Origin: Periplaneta americana
Lineage: Eukaryota > Arthropoda > Insecta > Blattodea > Blattidae
Assembly (NCBI RefSeq): GCF_040183065.1
Contig: NC_091119.1
Span: 197,400,543 to 197,464,542, forward strand
Length of the DNA: 64,000 nt
Direction: 5' to 3'
Shown here: piece after piece, positions 13,516-24,619 of the stretch
Layout of the letters: the number at the start of each line of letters is the position of its first letter
Numbering within the stretch: position 1 is the stretch's first letter
Translations under genes and position numbers: made by a program
The notes under the pieces: model-generated
What the model saw: the letters and a program-made list of their open reading frames with translations, nothing else
Databases searched by the model: none
Told to the model about the DNA's origin: nothing

Positions 13516-15150
13516 CTGTCTACGTGATCTCGACGTCTAGGCACAGTATAAAGAAGATACAGTAAAGACAACTCTTGTCGGCACCTTTGATGTTGTTGGT
13601 ACTAAAATCAAGCTCAGGGAAGTCTAGTTCTCAATGAATCCAACCATGTCGCTAGTAACGGCAGAGCTAACAGCTGATTTTAGCGATAAGCTGTTCAGAC
13701 ATGCTAAACCTTCAGATGAAACTTTGTATCAACTGTTGTAATTATTCCTTTGTTCTGTAGTGATATTTGTGTCTTATTTTGTAGGTCTAATGAAAATTCA
13801 CTTTTTCTTTTCAAAATACATATAAAATTGCAGTGTTCATGATTGAAGTAAAACATACTATTAGCGAAGTGCTACCGTTTTATTCTGTTTCTTCATATCC
13901 ATTGCATTTCATCTTGGATCACAATATGTTGTAAAATACATACATCAGGGAAACATTTAATAAATAAACAAGAATTCTAGGTAACCTGTTATAATTAAAA
14001 ATGTGTGTTCACTATATATCCGATGTAGGCTACTAATTGTAGGCCTAACTACCTAGATGTACAAAGAGGGCCTAATAATTATCTACTGCAACTTTTATCA
14101 CATAACTACGTACGTAATCCTTAAATAATTATGGATTGCTGCACTTGGTGGACAATGCTTAACTGGCAACAGTTAAATCCCGGTAACTTCTTTCACTTTT
14201 CCTTTACAATATTAGGCTACGATTGAATTACAATATTCTTACCTTCTTCCATTTTCGTAAAAGATATATTGCAGTAACAACACATTTGAATTAACAAATT
14301 CTTACCTTCTTCCATTCTCGTAAAGGATTTTTTGTAGTCAGTGATACAAATTCTTAACTCCACTGCTAGACACAAGAGCCTACACCAAACCCTAATTACG
14401 TCTTATAATTTTGTAATAGTCGAACTCAGAAAACAATTCTCTTGCAAAGTTGCGTTATTACTATGGGCAAAAATCATTATGTATGTAAATTTTGACACTT
14501 TTTAACTCCTTCATACGTATACTAATTACTTATCTCTATACAAGCCTCGAATCAGGAAATAATGCATTCACGGAGTTCAAACTACGGCATGTTACTACAC
14601 GGGCAAGGGTCATTGCTCATATGAATTTTTATACCTTTTCAATCGCTCTTTCATAGCTAGATCCAAGAGCTAGCTGTACACCAATGTAATCGGGTAATTA
14701 TTATGTAGCCGAGGTTATGTTTTCTTTCACTTATTTAGAGACATTATATTAAACCGATACAGTTAGAAATTCCAATTTGGAAACCAAAATCAATATCAAT
14801 GTACAAACTATTACTGTCAATAATAGGAACACTCATGTAGGTCTAAGTATAACGTTACTGGTATGAAATAATATCCATCACTAATATAATGTTATTAGCT
14901 AGTCACAAAATTTTATTATATCCATTGTTGACGTAACTTCATCGAAACGAATGTCATGATCTATGTAGCTAATGATTCAATACTACGTTACCAACATAAG
15001 CATCTACCAGTGACTAAAATTAGCGTCAATTAGTGAATATGTTCATGATGTATACATACGGAAGTAGTTATTATTATGATTATGTTGCCATTCCTTTGCC
15101 TCATGTCTTTCAAATTGTTAAAAGATGTGTAATAAATCTTCTCAGTTAAT
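13516..15150. other. unassigned stretch
   Basis: AT-rich. The only structure I see is a diverged direct repeat at about 14225-14265 and 14295-14335 (both contain TTCTTACCTTCTTCCATT). No supported gene. Confidence 0.4.
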
Positions 15151-16286
15151 ATTAAATTATGCCAGCCTGTCGTAGATGGAGAGCCATCTGGTGGAGGTTC
15201 CAGACAATACACCCGGTTTCGTGACATGCGCTTTGAGCGGCGCTCGTATCGGGCCAGACCAGGTCTCCAGCGGCGACTACTCAAGTTTGAGACTTCGCAG
15301 AGTGTGGTTATCGTGTTTGGCTAGTGTCTACGTTCACAAGTGGCATTTGAGAAAAGTTTACTAACGAGTGTGCCTGGGAACTGTCTCACCAGAGGAACGA
15401 TACACATTCCATATCAAAAAAGTTACAACTAAATTAAAGTATATTGAAGTGATAATTTGGTAATTGGTGTACTGCATTACACCTGTAAGGTAAACGTACT
15501 TCTCTTGTTTAATGTTGGGGCAGTATTTCTGCAAAACCAAACAGTTTTTCGACCGGTTGTCAATGGAAAATTACCGGAATGTAGTTCGAACTGTGAAACT
15601 CCGATCGCATATGCATGAATTATTTCGACAAGTAAGTTTTTCGGACAGGAAATATGCGAATTCTTCGCTCTATTTTGTTAACGTTCGTGCATTATGTGTC
15701 CCAAGAGGTCAAGGTGACATAATGTGTTAAAAAGTAAACATATTTTTTTATCAACAGTAATCTCACTAGACGTTTTGATTTATCTAGAGAAAATCAAAAC
15801 TCGAGTGGGATTTAATTGACTATTACACGATCAGAAGAAAGCATATAAAGATTACAAGTAACGAAGTACTCCAATACAATAAAATATTAATTGACTTACG
15901 AAAATACAACTGTCTTCAAATATATTATTGTACCATCTCAACATTACAAATATTACGCTAGATGCATGCCAGATGGCAGTAGTGAGCAATGCCTCCTCGT
16001 CGAGAAGTTCTCGATCTATTATACATGATGGCAATGTTTCTAGTCAAGAAGGCTTTGTTGATTCAGTTTAATTTTCATTAAAATGAAACATTCCACTTCA
16101 ATTATCCGAATCCCAGTAATCAACGTCACTTAACAGATGATTTTCAATAAATCTTAATATTAAGCAATCTCTGATGCATGACTATCCATAATATCATATA
16201 GCAGAAGCTATAACATAACCTAACTAATATACTGTACACAAGTGTTAGAAAAGTTTTAATTAACGACGATGACATAAAAAATAAAC
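15151..16286. other. unassigned, locally GC-richer stretch
   Basis: Positions 15160-15310 are clearly more GC-rich than the surroundings, with open frames on both strands (62 codons + at 15176-15364; 84 codons - at 15030-15284), but I recognise neither product. Another minus frame (15852-16034) is unrecognised. It could hold an old transposon or a host exon; the sequence does not decide. Confidence 0.3.
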
Positions 16287-16603
16287 ATGAATAATTTTAA
16301 AAGGAATAATTATTGAATGTACAATTTTCAAATTTGAATGTGGTTGGTGGTTCAATTGATGTTATATTGGACGTGTGCGTAATAGAAGTGGAACTCGTTG
16401 ATTTAGGCCTACATGGTGTATTCAACTTATTCAGGATTTCCGAATGAATAATTTTAAAAGGAATAATTATTGAGTGTATAATTTTCAAATTTGAATGTGG
16501 TTGGTGGTTCAATTGATGTTATATTGGACGTGTGCGTAATAGAAGTGGAACTCGTTGATTTAGGCCTACATGGTTTATTCAACTTATTCAGGATTTCCGA
16601 ATG
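16287..16603. repeat. 157-bp tandem duplication
   Basis: Two adjacent units (16287-16443, 16444-16600) are almost identical, each starting ATGAATAATTTTAAAAGGAA. On the minus strand each unit keeps a frame containing EILNKLN and STSSTSITHTSNIT, but since 157 is not a multiple of three the two units are in different frames. Product unknown. Confidence 0.92.
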
Positions 16604-16739
16604 GTGCTCTTCATTTATTTGTAAATCGGATTTCAGAAGATGCATAGGTATGATCAGTGATTTTTATTAATTCTTGTTCTTGAATGCCAATGCGAGTCAT
16701 ATTTGAAACTGCTATGCATCGACTGGAGTAGTTTGTAAT

Positions 16740-16744
<5 letters not shown>

Positions 16745-16779
<35 letters not shown>
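16745..16779. repeat. (TA)n microsatellite
   Basis: Perfect dinucleotide run. Confidence 0.97.
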
Positions 16780-16780
<1 letters not shown>

Positions 16781-16821
16781 CGTCCAGACCAGCACAGTTT
16801 CAAATGTTGGCAAACAAAGAA

Positions 16822-16877
16822 ACAAATGCTAGGGACGCGATAAAATTAAACAAATGCTAGGGACGCGATAAAATTGT
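16822..16877. repeat. 28-bp tandem duplication
   Basis: ACAAATGCTAGGGACGCGAT plus eight bases is repeated directly with a 28-bp period. It lies in otherwise unassigned sequence (16878-17190). Confidence 0.85.
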
Positions 16878-17194
16878 GCGATAAGCAGCCATGATTGGTT
16901 GAAATACGTCCTTTCGTACCGTTTTATTGGTCAAAAGTAGTATGACGTAGTAAGAGTGTAATAGTCTTAGAAATACTATAATGTGTGAAAATTGCCAAAC
17001 GCCGACTCTTTACACGCTTCAACATGTGGTGATATCGAGTGTGTAGTATCTTTGGGTACCGGTATAATTAATAGGCCGTTTTTACAGTTGTTGATTTTCT
17101 GTTCCTGTTGTGTGTTTTAGGTGTCTTGTGTTCATGTAACTGATTTAGATTTTGATTAATATTTATGATATTGGTGATAGAGGCGGTGATGAAT

Positions 17195-17350
17195 CATGAC
17201 ATGTAAATTTGCAATCCGCCATTTGCCTTTGTGACTGAGGGAAACCATAATGAAAAACCACAGTCAGATTGGTCGTTCACGGGGTTTGAACTCGGGACCT
17301 TCCGAATGCGAGTCTCAAACGTTATCGTCTGAGCTAACTCGCTCGGACAA
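17195..17350 (-). mobile_element. tRNA-derived SINE, family 3
   Basis: On the minus strand: GAGCGAGTTAGCTCAGACGA (A-box-like) then GGTCCCGAGTTCAAACCCCG (B-box-like) and a body CAATCTGACTGTGGTTTTTC. It is a SINE head rather than a tRNA gene because the acceptor stem is not closed and it continues into a non-tRNA body. Confidence 0.65.
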
Positions 17351-17430
17351 AACCTTTTTTTTATAGCAGTACCGGTACGTCATTTTTATGAATAGTTCCA
17401 TCATATACCATTTGCGTCGACTCTTAAAAT

Positions 17431-17619
17431 AACGGCCCCGAAGTTCACTCAGCCTCCTATAAAATTGAGTACCGGGTCTTTCCCGGGTGTAAAAGGCGGT
17501 CAGAGCGTGGTGCCGACCACACCATCTCATTCTAGTGCCGAGGTCATGGAAAGCATGGGGCTCTACCTCCATACCCTCCCAAGTGTCTTCATGGCATTTG
17601 AAGGAGATACCTTTACCTT
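17431..17619 (+). mobile_element. 5'-truncated SINE, family 1
   Basis: Starts at AACGGCCCCGAAGTTCACTC, lacks the tRNA head, and keeps the body through the ACCTTTACCTT tail. Family relatives: 19387-19683, 20549-20776, 32612-32896, 61117-61214. Confidence 0.85.
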
Positions 17620-17937
17620 AAAATAAGTAGAGACTCCGTAATAATCGCTAAACGAATGTGCAATACAAAACATGAATGAAATATTATCGGGATGCAGTTG
17701 GAACTGTGCACTTCGATCGAATATTTAAATTTACAGGAGAATAATAAAATGTTAATTTTTCTCAGTACAAACTTTATACATATTTTTTTTTCTGATTTGC
17801 AAGATTTTCTGCTCTAGGACAAACTAATAATAATATTGTGAAATTATTGTTAATCAAATAATGTTTTATTTATTTATTTTTTTCATAAGTGTATATTATT
17901 TTTGGAGTGTTTTTTGCAAGTAATTTTATGAGGAACA

Positions 17938-17991
<54 letters not shown>
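17938..17991. repeat. (AAT)n microsatellite
   Basis: Perfect trinucleotide run. Confidence 0.96.
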
Positions 17992-18251
17992 CTATAAATC
18001 AGATGTAAGGTATATCAGTTCTTAGCCATCGATATTATAAGAGCTGTTTCGAGGCGTTGTTTTTATGACTTTCGCAGGAAGGAAAGATAGTAATATCACA
18101 GTCTAATAGATACAGTCACGCAACTTCAACACTTTTTTTGCCAACATTCACGACACTAGCGCCCAAGCGGCAGGCAAGGCACTGGTCATAGGGTTGATAC
18201 AGCCAGCACGTGCTTTAAAAGTATGCGAGATGTTATAATAACGTTTTAATC

Positions 18252-18374
18252 ATGCGTCGGAATAAAGGCAATGTGTGCAATGACGAAAATTGCAGTAACA
18301 ACAAGTTTAAATCTCCGAATTTGTCGTTCTTCAGATTCCCTAAAGACCAAGGGAAAATCATAACTCAGTCATAA
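18252..18374 (+). pseudogene. THAP domain start of a P-like transposase
   Basis: The frame begins MRRNKGNVCNDENCSNN and continues LSFFRFPKDQGK before a stop. Cys9 and Cys14 with a following SFFRFPKD are hallmarks of the first half of a THAP zinc finger (C2CH, DNA binding). The distal Cys and His are not reached in this frame, and no catalytic core is recognisable downstream, so the copy is inactive. Confidence 0.7.
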
Positions 18375-18902
18375 CCTATAATCCACGCTGTAGGTAGCCT
18401 ACGTATTGTGTTCTATAAAACATTTATTAGTTATCAGTTACCTACTTGTATGTCAGGAAGGAGAGTTTAAATAAAAAACAAAGTAAATACCTGTTACAGT
18501 ATATTACTTTTTTGCAGAGATCATGTGTAAATGTGTAACCATTCCGATTTTGGATAATGTATCTACAGTTTTTAATGCAAGTAATTCCATAATTTTTGTA
18601 TTCGTGTTTTTTCATTTATATTTTTCAAAAGTTGAATGTTATATTGCGTGCAAGTAGGTATCATGGTGTTAATTTTGCAAGAATTCATGGAGTATAGTAA
18701 TCCTTTCACAAAATATTCAATTCTTGAATAAATTCAGACTGTGTCGATAAATTTCTGATGTGTTGGTGCAGATTCATGTGGCAGACGTATTAAGTTCTCA
18801 AGAAATAAAAGAACCTTTTTTAAATTTAATATAAAAAGGAATCTTTTCTGTAATAATTTGCATGACTGTTATTGGTGTTGATTTTACATTCCCAGTGATT
18901 AT

Positions 18903-19042
18903 TTGAGCCGTTCGTGCTATTCACTGACTATTAATAGTTTAAATACATTCAATATTAACTGCTACTTTGCGCTGTATTTTACAGAATGTTTACTTTAACC
19001 CTCATTACCCATTTTTGACTTACACCACTTCTGCTCTGAAAA
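18903..19042 (+). mobile_element. partial palindromic MITE
   Basis: Shares the right arm (TTTTACAGAATGTTTACTTT, CTTACACCACTTCTGCTCTG) and the loop TTCACTGACTATTAATAGTT with the complete palindromic element at 44719-44960. Most of the left arm is deleted. Confidence 0.7.
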
Positions 19043-19386
19043 ATAAAATTAGGCCTACATTTTCTGAGTTAATTGAAGTTACAATTTTTTCAACAAAATT
19101 GTGTGTTCATTTATTTGTTCTCACCTACGTCATATTAACAGTAAGTGCATGTAAATTAAGTATTATATAGGTAGGATAAGTTAAAATTAGGCATTATGTG
19201 TGAAAACTGGAAATGTAATGTAAAATGCGGTGAACTTGCTATAAAAATTTAAACCATAATATCAGCACTATTTGTGACTCAAAATAATAAAGGAAATACC
19301 GGTTCTTAAGGAATGGAAAATTAATGAACTTCATATTAATGTTTAAATCTTCCCCTTTTTTATTTTCAAGTTTACCTCAGCGGCCG

Positions 19387-19683
19387 GGCGGCCGGGTAGC
19401 TCAGTTGGTAGAGCAGCTGGCTACGGACTGGAAGGTCCGGGGTTCGATCCCAGGTGATGACAGGATTTTTTCTCGTTGCCAAACTTTCAGAACGGCCCCA
19501 AGCTTCACTCAGCCTTCTATAAAATTGAGTACCGGGTCTTTCCCGGGGGTAAAAGGCGGTCAGAGCGTGGTGCCGACCACACCACCTCATTCTAGTGCCG
19601 AGGTCATGGAAAGCATGGGGCTCTACCTCTATGCCCCCCAAGTGCCTTCATGGCATGTTACGGGGATACCTTTACCCTTACCT
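19387..19683 (+). mobile_element. tRNA-derived SINE, family 1 (full length)
   Basis: Begins with a tRNA-like head GGGTAGCTCAGTTGGTAGAG (A box), then GGTCCGGGGTTCGATCCC (B box), a body, and a tail of TTTACC-type repeats. Flanked by the direct repeat TTTACCTCAGCGGCCG (19371-19386, 19684-19699). It lies in the P-like transposon. Confidence 0.93.
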
Positions 19684-20271
19684 TTTACCTCAGCGGCCGA
19701 GTTTACCCCAATTTGCGGTATGCAAAATCGTTAATTTCTCAGGAAATTGGGAGAGGAGTTCACCACGCGATGTACCCTACGAGATACGCCCTACAATTTT
19801 GAAGCTACTAATTTTTACTTTTCTCACAGGAAATACAAAGTTCCAATGATTCATAAATATATTTAGGAATGAATTGAATTAACCGACCACGCACGAACAA
19901 TTATATTATTTCAAACCATGATACGTGATCAGGGCCATGATTCAGTTGTAGGGAGCAGAAAGAATTACGTTTACGTAGATTAACTGCGTGTGAAATTCTT
20001 CCAGGATTCTAAAGTAGAATTAATAAGAACCATATACATTTATTGTATAGCATAAAAATATAAAATAAATTATGCAAAACCCGTTTTCTGATGTGTTATC
20101 ATACGTAGTGTGCACACTTTTAACTTGCCTGCCGCTAGAGGGCTACTGTCGCGCCAGCTGTCAAATGTTGGCATATTTTATAAGTATGAGTTGCGTGACT
20201 ATCTATTAGACTGTGGTAATATCCTGCTTTTCGCTGTACCAGAGCCTTCTTTAAACTACAGCCTGTCAGTC

Positions 20272-20910
20272 CAGTGTTGCCAACACATAAATTATATCCC
20301 CCGTCAGTATAACACCTGGAAATCCGTCAGAATCCGTCAAAATTAAAATAAATAAATAAATAAGACCCAATATATAAAGAAAATTTTAACACAGCTTACT
20401 TACCAATCCTGATTAAAATAATAATTCGTCAAGATATAACTTGATTACGAGGAAATCTGAACAGGGGATTCTTAAACGGAACAGACAGGGCTGTTCAAAT
20501 AAAAAGTAAAATCTCCCAAAAATTAAAGAATTAAAAATGACAAAAAAAAAGGTATTCCCGTAACATGCCATGAAGGCAATTGGGGCATGGAGGTAGAGCC
20601 CCATGCTTTCCATGACCTCAGCACTAGAATGAGGTGGTGTGGTCGGCACCACGCTCTGACCGCCTTTTACCCCCTGGAAAGACCCGGTACTCAATTTTAT
20701 AGGAGGCTGAGTGAACCTCGGGGCCGTTCTGAAAGTTTGGCAACCAGAAAAAAATCCTGTCACCACCTGGGATCGAAAAAAATGTCAAAAGATGATATAA
20801 ATCGTAATTTCCGCCAGAAAATCCGTCACCCGTCAAAGCCCTTTTTTTCCCGTCCGCTACGTTGAAATTCCGTCAGTTTTGACGGAATTTCCATCCAGTT
20901 GGCAACACTG
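20272..20910. mobile_element. hAT-type element with CAGTGTTGCCAAC ends
   Basis: Left CAGTGTTGCCAAC and right GTTGGCAACACTG are perfect inverted termini. Flanking 8-mers TGTCAGTC and GGCCAGTC match at 6 of 8 positions. The ends and the 8-bp spacing suggest hAT. No transposase; a truncated SINE lies inside. Confidence 0.65.
20549..20776 (-). mobile_element. 5'-truncated SINE, family 1
   Basis: Inverted copy from the tail (GGTATTCCCGTAACATGCCA) to part of the B box (CACCACCTGGGATCGA); the A-box part of the head is missing. Confidence 0.88.
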
Positions 20911-22689
20911 GGCCAGTCTCCTGCTCTGACATTTCGCTTGGAAAGAGAAGAGATAACGAGAGAGAAAGATAGTGACCAGCATTGCCAATCTGTGGTGTTT
21001 TGAAGTAGTTACAAGCCGGAGCATGGGTAGGTTTGGCAACGCAGAGTGGAGGCGGGAGATTTTAAAGTGATATTGTGTTTGCTCATTGCTTTCGTTATAC
21101 GTAACGCTTTTTTTCAATATTACTTCATGCACAAAGGTAAGATCAAGATTCAGAGTAGTGATGTAAATTATTACGGGTTCGAAAATAGTGTTTTATTGCA
21201 ATCAATTAGCTATACTTCAGAATACGGCGTAAGTAGGCTACTTACATACAAAGGCTGCCACTTAAAATAATTACAAAAAACATGTTTTTATTGATAGTAT
21301 GAAGGTAAATAAATAAATATATAAAAAAGAATTTGTTCCTTGCACCGAAAATAATAAAATCAATAGTGCAATAAAGACGTAAGTTCCTATGCAGTATTCT
21401 TAAGTTCCATTCAGTTAACAAATTTGTGGCTATAGTAAATTTAAAATGTTTTGCCGCTTAATGTTGTTTCACTCTGACGTGAAAGGTGTAGGATATCATA
21501 TGCATTTTAATTTCATGTGATTATGTCGTGTTTTTCTATAAATATTTCAGATGTTCAGGAAGCCAGTTTTAGTTTGAACCTGGCCAGTCACCATGATAAT
21601 ACTGTTATCCTAAATTATTTGTTATAAACTTTTTAAAATATAATTTTAAATAAATATAACTACAGAAAACAAGCTAAGAATGTAAATTATGCAAATAGGC
21701 CTAAAATAAAATGTAAACAGAAGAAACTATTGACATACCTATTATAATAAAGTATGAGGATGTAAATACAGTTACGCCAAGTAAAAAAATCTATGAAAAA
21801 ATGAAAAAAAACATACCTTCAACATAATACGTAACAAAGCGCAACATTATCATTAAGTACGTGTAGCTATGTGTCAATTAGCGTAAACTCGGTGAAATTT
21901 AAATCCTCTAAAGAAATACGAAGTGAAAAGAAACATGTTTATACCTAATTTATTACAAAATAAATAATATTAATAAACAAACCTTGAAAACCAACAAAGT
22001 GATTATATGCATCTACAAATTATAGGTAGTTCTGACGTATAGCAGGTATTCCGAATCTTCAACAAAACTGCAACATTTATGGGATCACAAAACAGCTGTT
22101 TACAATGAATTTGAAAACCAACGGCGTAACTTTATTGATATAGAAGGCGAGACTCAACAATTTGGCTAGAATTCTGATACCCACAAACCACAAATAAGAC
22201 TATAAAGATGTAGTTATACAATATTTAATATTTAGTAGAATAGTTAATTACTTTGTCATCAATAACCGTAAAAATTCCCAAAGACTGCAACCATTTTGTT
22301 TTCATTTATTTTCTTGTTTTTTTTTTTATCACCGACGCGCATTTAGTTTATAATATATCAACAATTAACGTTTGGTACGACCGCAAACATAATTACATCA
22401 ACACACACTTATATTGTAACATTAATTTACATTGAAAATCGGCATTAGCACAAAAACGTGTCCTGGATAGTAGGCCTCCGTTTGATAGTTAATTACAGTG
22501 TTGCCGACGTATGGCTTGTAACTAAAGAAGGCTCTGGCTATACCTGTATTTGCTTCCGTTGATGTGCAACTGTCACAACTTGTGGACGAGTGAAGGTGAT
22601 GACTGTGATACATAACATCTGAGAGTTTGTTAGTCAACTGTACGATGACAAGTCTGAATCTCATAAGTGATATAGTACGAAGAAGGCGC
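20911..22689. other. unassigned stretch
   Basis: No supported gene. At 22497 a second CAGTGTTGCC sequence begins (possible hAT end), with GAAGGCTCTGG at about 22528 that is the reverse of a segment at 20240. Otherwise only AT-rich sequence. Confidence 0.35.
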
Positions 22690-22835
22690 CATTTATGAGG
22701 AAACTAGGCCAGGAGATAATGGGGTAGGGTGGCCAGTTCCTTTCCCCCTCCTTTGCATACACCATAGACTTCAGATACATACAAACAATTGTTCTTTCTC
22801 TGACACATGTTGTCAAGTGAGATGGCAAAAAAAAA
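22690..22835 (-). mobile_element. SINE-like retroposon fragment, inverted relative of 10613-10879
   Basis: On the minus strand it contains CTCACTTGACAACATGTGTC and ACCCCATTATCTCCTGGCCT in the same order as the copy at 10613. Diverged and without its own tail. Confidence 0.55.
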
Positions 22836-23202
22836 AAAAAAACTGACCGACCCTTGTAGCTGATTTCAGAGTCACAGATTCAAATTTTGCTAGTCACAAA
22901 ACACATCCATCTTGTATAATTAATTGTAACAATGAAATTTATTGCATTTGTTCGATTCTTACCGTCTTTTGTTTCCTTCAGTAGGTACCTTAAACTTACA
23001 GACGAAGAAACTTTGTATTTTCATGTGGCATCAATATTACATTTCTACTTCTATTCGGCAAAGACAACTGCATATTTTTACATTAAATAGTAGTACATAC
23101 CTTTGGCTTCACTATCCATATTGAAATTACCACAGTTTGACACAATACACAGCACAGGATTCTTTTGTATCAGCTACAAGGGTCGGTCCGTTTTTTTTTG
23201 CC
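22825..23202. repeat. 378-bp segment with 40-bp inverted termini (MITE-like)
   Basis: Left GGC followed by an A run and CTGACCGACCCTTGTAGCTG is mirrored on the right by CAGCTACAAGGGTCGGTCCG followed by a T run and GCC. No coding capacity. No convincing target duplication. Confidence 0.55.
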
Positions 23203-23655
23203 ACTACTGTACAAATCAGCCAGAACCTCAATCAGAGGAAATATCTGAGTGTAATGAGAAAATCAGCAAAGAATTGTAAAAATATATCATATATGTCATT
23301 TTTCTGTATATTATATAGGTTTCCGTATTTATTCCCATAATTTCCCCTTCTCAAAAAATTGAAGGGAGGAAAATTATACGGTAACTATGGAACATCAGGA
23401 CTAAACTAGTCGTAAAAATAACATCAAACAATTCACATGCTAATCAAATTAAAATTAATGCTAAATTATAAATACAGAGGAGGGACCCGAAGCGAGCTTG
23501 GATAGCTGAACGACCCGCTCTTGTACAGCTGTCAAAAGAAAGTGGCCGGTCTCCTGAAACAAAGTTCCCTTCGGGTATCTTCGCTACAATTCGGAGACAG
23601 GCGATGTTACATGTTGTTGGACCACATTGCCTGATATCTACAGTTATAATTGAAG

Positions 23656-23735
23656 TATTCTGTGTGTTATTCGATAGCATAATGGTAGCATTCAGGCCTC
23701 TTATTCATGAGGTCCTGCGTTCGACTACAACCTCG
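23656..23735 (+). other. degenerate tRNA-like sequence
   Basis: Contains TAGCATAATGGTAGCATTCA (A-box-like) and GGTCCTGCGTTCGACTAC (B-box-like) at tRNA-like spacing, but acceptor and T stems do not pair. Likely an old SINE head or tRNA pseudogene, not a functional tRNA. Confidence 0.35.
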
Positions 23736-24176
23736 TGCTTTTTATGTTCTTTTTTGTTCTGTTTTTGAGAGATACAAACTATACATAAAGTCTCCTTTCT
23801 CTTTTACGATTATTTTAGTAATTAACATCAGGTTCATTAATATTTTATGCCATGACTTTATCATTATGATATTGTGGCTGCAAATGGAAAGAAAAAAGAT
23901 TTTATTCTCAATAAAAATATCTTTCGTGGCATAAACAAAACAAATTTACTGGTGTTAAAACATTCAAACAATTCAAAACAAAAAGCCACAATTCAATATT
24001 TAGTCTATTTCCTCTTATCTCGATCATCTTGCAGTCGAGTGGGCATGGAATAAATATAAAACGTAAATAGTACGTGGTACAGAATAGGGTGTGTAGCATG
24101 ATAGCGGGATTTTTTATTCACTCTGTATAGCTTGTTCATTTTATAATTTTTTAAAATGTTATTTGTTGTTTTTCAG

Positions 24177-24443
24177 AGTGCTAGACGAGATACTTTCATT
24201 AGTCTATCATAAAGTGAAAGACACAGTGAAGAACCAGGGAGGTGATATTAAAGATCTCGTACCAGTTTACATGAACATGCCTGAGAATATTCAGAAGGAA
24301 TTGCTAGATCCTGTAATAACTGATATCAAAGAAGAAGCAACTATGCAGATGGCCAAACCATCAATTGGGTCGTCAAAGTCTACCTTACCTCTGTTCCAAG
24401 ATGACTTTGATCGTCCAGGAAGTGCTCAATTTGATTCCAATTG
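24177..24443 (+). CDS. PI31: PI31 proteasome regulator, internal exon
   Basis: An 89-codon exon between a TTTTTCAG acceptor and a TTG/GTATGT donor. It codes VLDEILSLVYHKVKDTV, a probable helix, then a linker with PENIQKELLDPVITDI and the acidic LPLFQDDFDRPG near its end. The exon starts on the third base of a codon and ends two bases into a Trp codon (TG|G) completed by the next exon. Alone it is not diagnostic; identification comes from joining it to the following exons. In PI31 this corresponds to the end of the FP-type N-terminal domain and the linker to the proline-rich C-terminus. PI31 binds the 20S proteasome and also acts as an adaptor for proteasome transport and assembly in insects. 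Earlier exons were not found. Confidence 0.72.
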
Positions 24444-24619
24444 GTATGTATTTTATGACTTACAAATCTTGCAGAAAATGTTTTGTGTTGTTGTTGATGC
24501 TGATCGAAATTGAACGTCCTCCATTTCTTAGCGCATCCCAATATTATTTTATTATTTACTATGATGGATCAGCATTTATTTTACTTATTGGTATCGATGG
24601 GCAAATCAGAATGTGTTCT

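Larger units (their letters stand above)
18097..20215 (+). mobile_element. P-element-like DNA transposon
   Basis: Long imperfect terminal inverted repeats of about 110 bp start CACAGTCTAATAGATA on the left and, reverse complemented, the same on the right; both also contain AGTCACGCAACT, TGCCAACATT and GCGGCAGGCAAG. The direct duplication GTAATAT flanks it (18090-18096, 20216-20222). A THAP-type start codes at 18252. Long inverted repeats, a 7-8 bp duplication and a THAP domain fit the P superfamily. A palindromic MITE remnant (18903-19042) and a complete SINE (19387-19683) are nested inside. Confidence 0.72.

Noticed and set aside
19390..19460. tRNA gene (GGTAGCTCAGTTGGTAGAG ... GGTTCGATCCC)
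   Set aside because: It is the head of a SINE with target repeats, the same head recurs at 32612, and the sequence continues into a shared non-tRNA body.
19324..19734. 136-codon plus frame
   Set aside because: Translation of the SINE (RVAQLVEQLATDWKVRGSIP is the tRNA-like head read in frame); recurs at 32493 and in other SINE copies.
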